NCBI GenBank assembly: GCA_022701365.1
Contig: JAKUHH010000150.1
Location: forward strand, 558,001-622,000
Source: Mycocentrospora acerina
Taxonomy: Eukaryota; Ascomycota; Dothideomycetes; Pleosporales
Direction: 5' to 3'
DNA length: 64,000 nucleotides
Numbering within the stretch: the stretch's first letter is position 1; each line of letters opens with the position of its first letter. Position numbers and translations under genes: made by a program. Positions 43,864-55,073 of this stretch are shown here, in pieces. The notes under the pieces were generated by a model. It searched no databases. It worked only from the letters and a program-made list of their open reading frames with translations, and was not told the DNA's origin.

Positions 43864-46800
43864 ATGGACCATAATTACCAGAGTCGCCCGCCAACACGAC
43901 AACATGCCCTTGGCGACGGCTCTCTACACGTCAACGAAAACTTTCGTAGTCGGCGTCACGGTGACAAGTATGTTCAAGGTCACAGGTCTGCCTCTTTGCC
44001 AAATTCAATCCCCCCCAGCGAGCCAATATTGCCAGGCAGGATAACAACAGTGCAACATCGGCAGCTACCTCCTGAGAACAAACGTCTCTCTACCGTTGTA
44101 GCCCGGGAAGCGCGTCCACATAATCCTAAGCGTGACTCGGACATTTCCAATGCGAGCACGAACGCTACGCACACTAACCGCCGCCGCAAGACACACATTG
44201 GACCATGGCAATTGGGCAGGACCATTGGACGTGGTGGCTGCTCGCGTGTACGACTTGTCAGGCACAGCGGGACGGGGCAATACGGTGCTGCAAAGATCAT
44301 CTCAAAAGCCACAGCAGAGAAGGTGCGAGCACTAAGTCTGGCCAACCTCATTCAGAGCGCAGAGCAGGATCCTTCAATGTGTTCCGGCGGAAAATTCATT
44401 CCTTTTGGCCTGGAGCGCGAGATCTGCATCATGAAGCTACTGGATCACCCCAATATTGTCCGTTTGTATGATATTTGGGAGAATCGTGACGAACTGTAGG
44501 TGGTTGCAAATCGTACTTCATAAATGCATAAAGTCTGACTCGCTGCAGTTATCTCATCATGGAATTCATTGAAGGCGGCGAGTTATTCAGCTACATCCAC
44601 GAGCAAGGAGGCCTCATTGAAATTCATGTGGTACACATTTTTCGACAGATCATCGCGGCCCTGATCTACTGTCACCGTATCAACATCCATCATCGAGATC
44701 TCAAACCAGAGAATATCCTGTTGGATCGGGATACTATGAGTGTTAAGCTGGTCGATTTTGGCATGGCTGCATTGCAGCCGATTGGCAAAAAGCTCACAAC
44801 TCCTTGCGGTAGTCCTCACTATGCGGCGCCAGAAGTCATCAAAACCCAGTCGTATGATGGTGCTAAAGCTGATGTTTGGAGCTGCGGCGTTATATTATAC
44901 GTACTACTCACTGGAATACCGCCGTTCAATTATTCAGGTGAAGACAAGCACCTCAAGCACCTATTTCACGACATTTCGAGAGCCAATTACATCATGCCAG
45001 ACGGAATTTCTGTCGAAGCGCAGGATTTGATTCGGAAGATACTAGTTGTGGACCCAAAGCGTCGGGTGTCCCTGGATGACATCTGGAACCATCCGTTCCT
45101 GCGCAAATATAAAGAGGAGCTGAACTTTGTGGGGGAGAACGCATCTCAGGGCCAGTGGACTGGATCACTTCCACGCATTTCATCATGGAACGCTCTAGAG
45201 CGAAAGACCATAGATCGGGAGATTCTAAGGTACTTACGGACTCTATGGCACAGTGAGAAGGAGGAGACTTTGATAAAGCGTCTGACAAGCAGGGAGTAAG
45301 TGACCATCTGTATTTCTGTTTGTTATAATTGACTGACATTGAAGCTAGGCCTAATCAAGAAAAATACTTCTATTCAGCACTCTTGAGATATCATAACGAT
45401 CAGTTGGAGAACTACCAGCCTAGTGCTCATCATCCCGTGGCATACTCCAACAGCGACCATCATCATAACTCGCGCCATTCTCCTAATCGTGGGGATCTCG
45501 ACAAGATTCCATCAAAGGATCATAGAAGATCTCAGTCAGTTTACTCGATTTTGAACGACGAGCATTTGTATTCTCAGCATAGCTTCTACGAGTCGCCTAT
45601 TTCTGAAGCCAGCTATGACCCGTACCGATCGTCTCGACAACCGATCATTCCGGAAGCATCTACTCAACACAACGTCACTGTTCATCGCGGTACTAGTATT
45701 GGAAGCCGAAAATTACGTCCAGCAACAGCCTTGGGTCATCGAACAGGAAGCTCGCTACGCATACAGGCCCTGCGAAGCTCTCATATATCTCGTGGTTCTT
45801 CCAACAGAAGCACTCCGTCCCATCGGTCCGCATCTATTAAGCGGTGGTCGGTGTCGCGCGCCTCTCTCGCAAACTCTCACTGGCCAAGTAGTCCTCCGGT
45901 CATGGGTAGATTTGGCGGTCTAGGGAGACGGCGAGTGAGTTTCTCACATGTGCGCGATCGTCGTTCATCAGCCATGACTGCTCATACAAATGATACTGGG
46001 TTTGTGACATGTACTTCAGACACAAACAGGTCCTTGGAAAATCAGCGTATGTCAATTGCGTCATATGGTTCATCGCTGAGAACAAATTCTGTCCAGCAGT
46101 CTTTGACCTCTCGAACACAGCCAAGGGGTACTGCAACAGCAATAATACCACGCTTAAGACTCCTAAAGCCAGATAGTCCCAGCAAGTACATTCAGAGTGA
46201 GGCAAGAAAGGTCAGTACAGAACTTGGAAAGGTCATGGAGGAGGCGTTTAACCGATCATCAATGAGCTCCAGCATCTATACTACAGGCACGGATGCTTAT
46301 CAGGATACATCCCAGTATGATACTCCTCCCACTTCATTCTCTAATACGAGAGAATCAGGAGGTAGTACAATTGCTACTCCGAGCAAGGCCATACTGGCAC
46401 TTCGCCCACTTCCACCGATTCCAAACGAGACACCGAATACGTTCCTGCAGCGCAAACTAGCGGAGACCCGAGCAGAGATTGCTCAAAGATTTGATGAGAA
46501 TGGTGATACTGGGAATTTCAACGAGGTTCTTGAACATCTCGATCGTCTCATGGTGCCCGCTGTTGCAAGCAGGCGTACTGTCTCCGCTCCTGCCAAACCT
46601 CCCTTATACACTGCGCCTTTGCACGTCATCTCGGAGGAGGTGAAAAGCGACGGAGATGGGTTCGAGATTCAAGCTCCTCATTATAGAGCTGTGACTGACC
46701 CCATTAGGCCACAAGGTCGGTGTGCAGCTACAGAGAAGACTATTCGGCTCGTTGATCAATCACCGACCCGTGTAGCTCCCCTTAATATCCGCAAGCGCAG

Positions 46801-48057
46801 TTCAGCAAGCACACACTCCAATACCATAAACAGTGGCCCTCCTGCAATCAATATAAACTCGGCCGCTGAATCCTCTGTTTTGCCATATCAAATAGTCCAG
46901 AGCGGTGTGGTTGCTACCCACTTGAACAACACCGCCATTTTAGACAAAAAGGATGCTGTTGTTAAGAAGAAGAAGTCTTTGTGGTTCCGTCGCAATACCG
47001 AAGAGAAAGACCAGGAACAAGAGGAGCAAGAGAAGAAAGAGAAGCGAATCAAGCGGAAGCAGTCGTCTGGTTTGCTGCAAATCCCTGAAGCCTGGCAGGG
47101 TCTCGATGATCGCATTAAGAACGACCCTGCACCAGTTTCAGAAACTACTGGTAACTTTCCCGTATATACTACGGAAAATTCAGACTGCAGCGGTGGATAC
47201 GAGTTACCCGTTCGTAACAGCGCTTCGGCAGCTTCTAAGGGTGATAGCGCGCCCCGGAAGGGCTTCTTTGGATTGTTTGGTAAGAAGCCAAAGGAAGAGA
47301 GAGGTAAGAGGTCTATGGAACTATGTGGTAAGCATATCAATAAAAACAGATATCATTGGATTGATGTGTTAATATTTTCTTCAAGCAGCGAACTTCAGCT
47401 CTTCCTCTATCCTCTCGACATTTGATCTCGGTCCAGAGCACAACGAGTCTTCCTCCCGTACCGGCCCACCAGAGACGCAGAAGAACTGGCTCTCGCGTTT
47501 TCTTCACATCAAACCCTTGAATAAAACGCTTTGTTTCCATGCTGGTCGTGGCAAGGTTCGCCAGGAACTCATTCGTCTACTGCGTGATTGGCAGCGCTTT
47601 GGTGTTCGAGATGTCACGTTGAACCGAAACACCAACTCAATCAACGCACGCGTTGATAAACTTAACCGTACGTATTCATACAATCCTTCTTGTCTACCAT
47701 TTTTGTTCAGCGAGTGGCGGCTTATGTACTCCCGCTTTGACGTGGAAATTCTGGAGACGGAGTGTGTACTGGGATGTAATGATGCGTTTTTTTCACTGTT
47801 TACTGGGCCATTTGAAAACCTGCTGACGAATTTGTGCAGATTTGAAGATCAAACCAGTTTCATTCGCCATTGAGCTTTTCGTCGTGCTTGAGCATGGTCG
47901 CCGCGCTCATCTATGTCTTGCGCGGTTTACGCAAACACGTGGAGCGGCTTCGAGCTTCCGAAAAGTTGTTGATATCATCGAGGATATATGCCATGCTCGT
48001 TGCATGTTGATTGAGGATGAGGAGAAGAAGGCATCCATGATGGAGGTGTTGGAATAG
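43864..48057 (+). CDS. HSL1: Hsl1/Gin4/Kcc4-type (Nim1-related) Ser/Thr protein kinase
   Basis: Kinase of the septin/morphogenesis-checkpoint group, which acts at the cortex and promotes mitotic entry by restraining Wee1. Exons 43864-44495, 44549-45295, 45349-47327, 47389-47667 and 47840-48057 give 1284 residues. The N-terminus (about 1-110) is disordered. The kinase domain (about 113-380) has glycine loop GRGGCSRV, AAKII lysine, HHRDLKPEN catalytic loop, DFG, and GSPHYAAPEV activation segment. A long Ser/Arg-rich linker follows, then a KKKKS..EEKDQEQEEQEKKEKRIKRK charged block. The C-terminal end (VRQELIRLLRDWQRFGVRDV, IKPVSFAIELFVVLEHGRR) resembles a KA1-type membrane-binding domain. Exon sum is an exact codon number. 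Family is certain; HSL1 versus GIN4 cannot be separated here. Confidence 0.92.
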
Positions 48058-48517
48058 GAACTTCAGGGCCGAGAAGGAAATGTTGGTCCTGGGTGTTCGG
48101 AGAGGAGGCATGCATGGTGCAGGTTGAGCGGCATAACTCCTTGGACGCTAGGGCTGTATATTGGGTGAGAAAGATTGTGTCGAATGGACGAGGACAGGTT
48201 TTTGTGGATTGATTTGGATAGGGCTCACTTTTGCAAGGAAGTGGATTGATGTTAGCGGTGTCTTGTTGGATATGGGAGGAGGGAGACTGCAGCTATCGGG
48301 TATTTGCATACGATAGCTGGAATGGGCGTTGGGCCAGGATGCGCATGTGACGGGTGTTTGGCCTTTGTAGTATGTGTATGTTTTGGCCATGATGACAAGA
48401 TTAGGATTGCAAATGGGCGTCTTTGGTGTATAACGTAATAGCGGTACTGGAGCTTTGTAGTTGTATACCTAATCAAAGATGATTGGTTTTTAAAGGTTAC
48501 CTGATATGATATGATAT

Positions 48518-48565
48518 GATATGGTATGATGTGCTTGTTTTGATATGGTATGATGTGCTTGTTTT
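48518..48565 (+). repeat. 24-bp unit repeated twice in tandem
   Basis: A 24-base unit starting GATATGGTATGATGTG and ending CTTGTTTT occurs at 48518-48541 and again at 48542-48565, preceded by several ATGAT/GATAT units. Confidence 0.9.
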
Positions 48566-48808
48566 GATGTTGTTGTTATTGTTGTTGACACCATACGGTC
48601 CATGTAGTGTTGATGAATGGTAATGATGCTATACTTTATTATACTACACGACAGTGACATTATTATTTTTTTATTATTAAATATTTTGGTGGAGGCGATT
48701 TTGGAAAAAAAATCCGAGGCGTTGATGTTAAGGATCCAAGGGTTTACCACCGCGATTTGGGTGTGGTACACATGTATGTACACATGTAAATATACGAGCG
48801 CGAATTCA

Positions 48809-48873
48809 TATACATACATACATACATACATACATACATACATACATACATACATACATACATACATACATAC
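48809..48873 (+). repeat. (CATA)n microsatellite
   Basis: About 16 uninterrupted tetranucleotide units, followed by a (TA)n stretch and CGCACATACAT units to about 48955. Likely length-polymorphic. Confidence 0.95.
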
Positions 48874-49270
48874 GCACATACATATATATATATACGCACA
48901 TACATTTATATACGCACAAACATACAAATAAATGTATACACACACATACATATATTATACACGACTCAAATCAAGGGTTTGGGGGTTCATGACATTCGTG
49001 AGGACATGGTATTGCATTTGCCCTATGGCAGCGCCAGACCCTAAGCTCTTGAGCATCCGGCACACCGGTGCAGAAAGATGTGTATTGCCATCATTCCCGT
49101 CCCATCCCATTTCATTTTCCCCTGCAGCAATCGGAAGACGAGTCAGAGAGAGTAAAAGGAACACCGAGTCACCCCGAAAACCGCCTCGGAACCCCCTAAT
49201 TTGATCCCCTTTGATCCATTTCAAGCACAACGAGACGCCATCATGTCATCTAACGACCATGATGTTGAAC

Positions 49271-50199
49271 TTAACGGGTCCTTGCCTGGACCTTTGGCGC
49301 GGCGCCCTTGGAGCCCTGCTTGCTCTGGATCTTGGAGGCCTGGCCTCGTGCGGCGGCGGCACCGGTCTTGGCCTTCTCGGCCTTCTTCTTCGACTCAGCG
49401 GCGGCCTTCTTCTCCTTGCCCTCGGAGACGGCGGCGCTGCGGGCAGCGGCGCGGGCCTCGGGGCGCTGGGAGCGGCGCTCCTTGATCACATCAAGGGATG
49501 CACCGACGATGGCACGCTGGTGCTTGACTGTGCGGCGGGTGCGCTTCTTGGCGATTTCCTGTGGGAGCGAGTGGTTAGCATCGCGTTGGTAGATAGGTAG
49601 GGTCGCAGGAGATGTATGCTGTGTTGGGGCGGGACATGAGGTTCATAATGGGGCGGGGGAGAGGGCGAGGATACTGAGCGCCAAAGGCATGCCACATCGC
49701 AGTGTGCGATCTGATGTCATGGCTTCGCTCTCGCTCTCCCTCTCTCGGTCTCCCCCCCACCCAAGTGTCTCTCGCATGCCTCCCCCTCCACTCAGCTCTC
49801 CTCCCCCTTCCCGACCAGCGTGCGGACGCTCTGTGTACGTGTATGTGTGGTGGCGCTGACTAACCTCGGAGATGCCCTTCTTGTGCTGCCTTCGGTACAG
49901 GGTGGTCCAGGAGATCTTGCGAGGGTTCTTGCGCTGGAGGAAAAGGGACTCGGTCTTGCCGTTTTGGAACCGGAAGATCTTGCTGTCACCGCGGATGTAG
50001 AGCTTGCCCTGTGTATGCCATCAGCGCCTGTGCCCTCTCAATTGCCTTGTTGCGTGTCCGTCGTCCCCCGCCATGCGTCGCCGAATTGCGCGTGCGGAAT
50101 ATGGACATGTGGCGGAGGAGCGACCAAGGAATCGGCGGCGGGACGCACCTTGCCCGGGTAGATCTTCTGGCCGCTGAAGGAGTCGTCGTAGGTACGCAT
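49271..50199 (-). CDS. RPL24: 60S ribosomal protein L24 (eL24)
   Basis: Component of the large ribosomal subunit at the intersubunit face. Exons 50199-50149, 50008-49865 and 49558-49271 give 160 residues. The start is MRTYDDSFSGQKIYPGK, then GKLYIRGDSKIFRFQNGKTE, FLQRKNPRKISWTTLYRR, HKKG and the basic tail KRTRRTVKHQRAIVGASLD, RRSQRPEARAAARSAAV. The tail ends KVQARTR. Early introns near the start and a possible 5' UTR intron (ACTAAC...CACAG just upstream of the ATG) are typical of fungal ribosomal protein genes. The middle intron (49864-49559) is unusually long, about 306 nt. Fungal eL24 usually has the zinc-ribbon cysteines lost, as here. Identity is certain. Confidence 0.95.
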
Positions 50200-51200
50200 G
50201 TTGGCGGTGGTGGCGCGTTACCTGTGGTGTTAGTCGTGGGGTTGTCGTCGCGAGGGAGAATATTGAACGCTCTGTCCGGGTTGCTCGCTACGTGTGTGCG
50301 GGCGATCTGTTAGTCCGGCCTTGGCGCCGCCACAGCCTGTTGAGCCACACCCCATCATTTATCTATGTTGCAATCGTCATTTCATTCTGTCGTATTTTTT
50401 TGTTTGATTTCTGTTGCAATTACCTGGAGTCATTTACAAAATATTGCTGCCTTATCTTTTGGAATTGACCTTTTGCTGTAATTAGCTGTCAGTTTTGCCA
50501 TTGTTTTCCATGATTTTGTCTATTTCTATTTCTATTTCTATTTCTATTTCTTCTTCTTCTTCTTCTTCTTCTTCTTCTTCTTCTTCTTCTTCTTCTTCTT
50601 CTTCTTCTTCTTCTTCAGCATGAATTCCGTGATCAATCTAATTTAATATCAATTGTAAACGACATGATCATATTCTTAATCAAATCATCACAAAGCCATC
50701 ACTGTTCAAGAAGATGTTTTACACAACAATCAAACACCAGCAGTCAAAGATTTAAAAATTAAAAAAAAAGAAGTCTCAATCAATCAATGCATGTTGGCCA
50801 TTTGATTAATCACCTCTAAAATTACCTCCCAAGTAAGCCTGGGAAATTGTCATGAGAACTGGGGCTGTAAAGTATCAAGATTTAAAGGTCCAAATCACAA
50901 AATGTTGTTGAGCAGGACAGAATGGACGAGGATGTAATGGATTGCATGAAGAAAGAAAACAGCCGCTAAATGTGCCAAGTATTCTACAGGTTCCTTGTGC
51001 CAACAAAGGAGCCTTCTAAGCGTATATACGGTCGAGATGGATGGATGGGAGGAAGATTGACCGTAGCAGTCAGTCGATGATTAAGCCATGGCCTGTCGTC
51101 GACAGTGTGTGAGCTCTCGTGTCCAAGTGGCAGCAAGAGCGGGCGGAGGACGGGGAGAAGAGGAACAAGTTGACTACAGTGTCTACTTCAACACGTACTC
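50200..51200. other. RPL24 promoter and VMA4 3' region
   Basis: Contains the RPL24 upstream region and a long pyrimidine microsatellite (listed). AT-rich between 50620 and 51000. No gene seen. Confidence 0.5.
50520..50616 (+). repeat. (TATTTC)n followed by (TTC)n microsatellite
   Basis: About five TATTTC units run directly into more than 20 TTC units. It lies about 320 bases upstream of RPL24 and, on the RPL24 strand, is a GAA/GAAATA purine tract. Confidence 0.95.
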
Positions 51201-52028
51201 TCAATTGTGGAATTTTCTGTTCTCGTTCTCGCCAAAGAGTGTGACACGGATCGAGGGCAGGGCCTGGGTCTCGAGGAGCTTCAGGCGTTCTTCGAGCGTG
51301 TTGTTGATGTCGATGCGTCCACCGGTTCCAACAATCATGACACCGCCAGCGCTAGAGAATGGATTAGCCAGTAGTCGTGGAATGGTGGGGGGGGGGAGGG
51401 AGAGGAGACGTACGACTCTTCGGGCAGGGGATCGCTCTCGTCAATGGAAATGGAAACGTCCTTGTTGATCTTTGTCTTGTACTCCTTCTGGGCCTCGTCG
51501 GCGGCCTTTTTGGCGAGCTCGTTGTCGGCCTTGCGCACCTTGAGCTGGATCTTGTCCTCGTTCATGGCGTAGGCGCCCTCGAGGATAAAGTTCTTGAGAA
51601 CGGCCTGGTACTTTGTCTTGTCCTTGCTCGCATCGCCGAGCTTCTTCCCAGCATCGTCAAACAGGCGGTCGAGCAGCTCCTGGCGGGCAGACAGGATGCG
51701 CAGGCGCGACTTGTTGGAGACGGTGGAGCGGGTGATTTGCTGGGACATGGCGGCCTGCTTGAACTTCTTCTCGTAGGACGAGTCGATGGAGGCAGTCTCT
51801 TGGCGGACAAGCTTGGACTTTTCGATTGCGAACTCCTCGTCGGCCTTGAGGCGGATCTCGTTTGCCTTTTCCATGGCCTCCTGGCGGATAAAGGCCGTCA
51901 TCTTCTTGAGCTCGCCGGCGACCTGGTGGGGGGCGGACGTGTTAGCTGGGAGTGGTTGACGTAGTTGGCGGGGAGAGGCGTCGCGAGCTGCGTACCTGGT
52001 CGTCGGAGAGGGCGTGGACTTGCGACAT
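51201..52028 (-). CDS. VMA4: V-type ATPase subunit E
   Basis: Peripheral-stalk subunit of the vacuolar proton pump. Exons 52028-51996, 51922-51414 and 51351-51201 give 230 residues, the usual length. The N-terminus reads MSQVHALSDDQ / VAGELKKMTAFIRQEA, followed by the long charged helix (AEEFAIEKSKLVRQE type), KLRILSARQELLDRLFDDA, and the C-terminal domain SAGGVMIVGTGGRIDINNTL, EERLKLLETQALPSIRVTLF. Ends ENRKFHN. All introns are GT-AG and short. The upstream region is shared with the NIPA-like gene in divergent orientation. Identity is certain. Confidence 0.95.
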
Positions 52029-52752
52029 GGCGGCGGCGTGTGTGTGTATGTATGTGTATGTGTGTGTATGTGTATTGGAGAGGTGGAGGTGCAGGTGGAG
52101 GTGGAGGTGCAGGCAGGATGTCGAGGTGCGGCGGGCGTGGGCGCGGGCTGGGAGCTTGGAGGTCGAAGTTGAACAGCTCAAGGCCGCGATTGGCAACGGG
52201 CGATTACGTTAGCCCTGCACCCATGGCAGACATGCACTCCTAGCTGATGCACACCATGCTTTTACTCATGCATCCATTGGATGGACATGGCCAATTCTTG
52301 CACAGGCATCTGGACATTTGTAGATGCGCATTTGTGTGTGTGTGCATTGATTCCGCATGGCCCCCGAGTGCATCGCGCTGGCTGTTGCCGTGCACTTCTC
52401 GTGCATTGGCCTCTGCCGTCTCGTCTGCCTGCGCCGTGTCGCGCCCAACGTCATTCCAGCACGCGGGCGATCCCTGCCCTGCGCTTCGGCTGTGTTTCCC
52501 CCAATCGACCGCCAGCCAACGTGACGTCTGGCCATGCACGCTCTCTTGCCGTCTGCCACCCACGCCTGCTTGCACCTGCGCACTGCTCGACGACGACGAC
52601 GACAACACAAACACAAACACAAACACAAGCGCCACCCACGCCAACAATAACAACAACAACAACCACAGCAACAACACCAACAGCCTCGGCAAAATGCACC
52701 CGTCGCGCAGGTAGCCCCAGCCCCAGTGCACCCCGGCAACCGCGACAACACA
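52029..52752. other. Divergent promoter, VMA4 / NIPA-like gene
   Basis: Starts with (GT)n/(TGTA)n and GGAGGT-repeat sequence beside VMA4 (52033-52120) and ends with (CGA)n, (ACACAA)n and CAA-rich leader (52588-52690). Long open frames on both strands come from this simple sequence and GC content, not from genes. Confidence 0.6.
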
Positions 52753-54602
52753 ATGGTCGAGCTCTCGGCGGGCGCCAGCGTTGCTGTGAGCACCCTCCCC
52801 TCTGCCCTGTCTTGTCTTTTCTTGTCTTGTATTGCCTTGTCTTGTCTTGTCTTGCCCTCCCTCCCCTCCCCTCCACAGGCTAACCCCATGTCTCCAGCTG
52901 GGCGTCCTCGTCGGGCTCGCGTCGACGAGCATCCAGAGCGTCGGCCTCACCCTGCAGCGCAAGTCGCATCTGCTCGAGGAGGAAAAGGACGACGACTATG
53001 AGCGCCGGCCCCCCTACAAGCGCCGTCGCTGGCAGGTGCGCCTCCTCCCCTCGCCCTCTGCCTCCCCTCTCCAACTGACCACCCCCCGCCCAGCTCGGCA
53101 TGCTCATGTTCATCGTCGCAAACATTGTCGGCAGCACCATCCAAATCACCACCCTCCCCCTACCCGTCCTCTCCACCCTGCAGGCCTCGGGCCTCGTCTT
53201 CAACTCGATATGCGCCTCGCTCATCCTCAGCGAGCCCTTTACCCGCTACTCGTTCATCGGCACCTCGCTCGTTGCCGTCGGCGCCCTGCTCATCGCCCTG
53301 TTTGGCGCAATCTCGGAGCCCTCGCACAACCTCGACCAGCTGCTGCTCCTGCTGGGACGCAAGCACTTCCTCGCCTGGATGTTCTCCACCCTCGTCGTCG
53401 TCGCCCTGCTGATTGTCGCCACCTGGCTGCTCAAGCGCCTCTACCCCCGCACCACCCCCCGCCTACGCCTGGTGCGCGGCATGTTCTTTGGCTGCGTCAG
53501 CGGCATCCTCTCGGCCCACTCGCTTCTCATTGCAAAGAGCGCCGTCGAGTTGCTCGTGCGCACCATTGTAGACCGCCACAACCAGTTTGATCGCTGGCAG
53601 TCGTGGATGATCTTGCTCGGCTTGGTCGTCTTTGCCCTGACCCAGCTCTACTACATGCACCGTGGCCTGAAGCTGTGCAGCACCAGCGTCCTCTATCCCC
53701 TCGTCTTCTGCGTATACAACATCATTGCCATTATTGACGGCTTAATCTACTTCCACCAAAGCTCCCGGCTGTCGCGTCTTCACGCAGGCCTCATTGCCCT
53801 GGGAACTGCCATCCTCCTTGCAGGTGTAGTCTGCTTGAGCTGGCGTCTGGAGGAAAGCGACGAAGAGCCCAGCTCCCCGGTAGCCACCAAACATCTAGGC
53901 AGAGTAGTGCCCCTGCCGCAGACTGTGCTTGAGCCCGGATTGGGCCTCATCAATACCCACCTCCTTGATGATAATGATGATGACCAAGAAACTCCACTCG
54001 ATATCGAAGAGCAGGCTCCTGGCGCGCATGGTTCTCTGGCCGAGCAACGAAAACGCAAGAGCGTCGACGAGCGCACACCGCTGCTACAGCGTGCCCCAAC
54101 TGGGCCCGCCCTGGTCGTATCCACGCGCCCAAAGAAGCGGCCCGTACTGGATGACAACGAGCCCGACAGCCCGCGCGCTAGCCCCTCTGCGCGCAGACCC
54201 CCGAGGAGAAGGCGCATGACCATGACGGAAGAAACACACGAAATTTGGGATGAGCTCAACGATAGACACGCTAGACAATCTGTAGACTTGGACATAAGAC
54301 CACGCTCGAGATCCGGCACCTTGCCCGCACGAAGAAGGAACACTCAGTCGGCCTGGCTAAACCAGATGCGCCGCCGTTCATGGTTCGATAGCTTTGGTGC
54401 AGGCACGCAACGAAGCCGTAGCGCGTCGCAGGGGACGAGGCCTACGAGTAGCAGCACTGCCGCTCTATTAGATCATCCAGATCCAGACGATTCGGATGCA
54501 GATGTAGATGACGATGCGGCGGCGCAAAGTAAAGGGGGCGACTGGTTTAAACTGAAGTGGTGGCGGAAGAGATGGCGAGACGACGAGGAACGAGATACAT
54601 GA
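52753..54602 (+). CDS. NIPA/DUF803-type multi-pass membrane protein (putative Mg2+ transporter)
   Basis: 559 residues from exons 52753-52785, 52898-53035 and 53094-54602. The protein begins MVELSAGASVA / LGVLVGLASTSIQSVGLTLQ, the first NIPA-like helix, then a charged loop (RKSHLLEEEKDDDYERR). Further helices include LGMLMFIVANIVGST, FIGTSLVAVGALLIALFG, FLAWMFSTLVVVALLIVATW, MFFGCVSGILSAHSLLIAKS, WMILLGLVVFALTQLYYMH, LYPLVFCVYNIIAIIDGLIY and LIALGTAILLAGVVCLSW, about nine in all. The C-terminal 215 residues are a soluble, Arg/Ser/Asp-rich tail. NIPA proteins carry magnesium in animals; the fungal substrate is unknown. Intron 1 contains a (CTTGT)n run. Confidence 0.88.
52808..52855 (+). repeat. 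Imperfect (CTTGT)n in intron 1 of the NIPA-like gene
   Basis: About nine CTTGT/CCTTGT/TCTTT-type units inside the 112-nt first intron. Pyrimidine-rich; it could affect splicing but nothing shows that. Confidence 0.85.
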
Positions 54603-55073
54603 GATACCCAACCACGCATTCCCAAATGCCATTAGAAATTGTCCAACCTGGAACAGGCTCTGTAACGTGAGTTTTGCATACCGTCGGTGATGTCGTTTAT
54701 TCACCGTTGCAAACTGATTCGAGGTAAACAGCGCTAGCGCATAGACGATGCTGTAATTGGGTGAATTGGTTGGCAAGTGTGGGGCGTGGGATAGTAGATG
54801 GACCAGGTTGGAGGACTGCGTATACACTGAATGTTTACTCGGCATTGAGCATTGACCAAAGAAGATTTAACATTGCAGGAATCATACAAGTACCTTTTCT
54901 CCGTTTGCTCCTTTTTATTCTTTCTCAGCCTCTCAGTCTCTCAGTCTCTCAGTCTCTCCCTCTCTCGCCCGTCATTTCCTCTCCCCTCCCTCCTTTATTC
55001 TCCTTCTTTCTATTTCTCTCCTCAATTACCAAAAAAAAACCAGACAAACAAACAAACAGACAACCAATCAACC
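54603..55073. other. Intergenic with pyrimidine-rich leader
   Basis: From 54920 the sequence is almost all C and T (CTCAGTCTCTCAGTCTCTC repeats at 54929-54965), then an A-rich AAACAAACAAACAGACAACC leader directly before the ATG at 55074. Typical strong fungal promoter and leader pattern. Confidence 0.6.

Larger units (their letters stand above)
48058..49270. other. Convergent 3' region rich in simple repeats
   Basis: Between the kinase and RPL24, which converge. Contains GATAT repeats, a duplicated 24-mer and a long CATA microsatellite (all listed). No gene seen. Confidence 0.55.

Noticed and set aside
48809..48955. CRISPR-like periodicity in the CATA region
   Set aside because: It is a plain tetranucleotide microsatellite with no spacers, in a eukaryotic genome.
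49211..49600. Plus-strand ORFs opposite RPL24
   Set aside because: They are antisense shadows of the Ala/Lys/Arg-rich coding sequence; RPL24 explains the conservation.
52240..52962. Long overlapping ORFs on both strands between VMA4 and the NIPA-like gene
   Set aside because: They arise from simple repeats (CGA, ACACAA, CTTGT) and GC content; the translations are low-complexity and have no domain.
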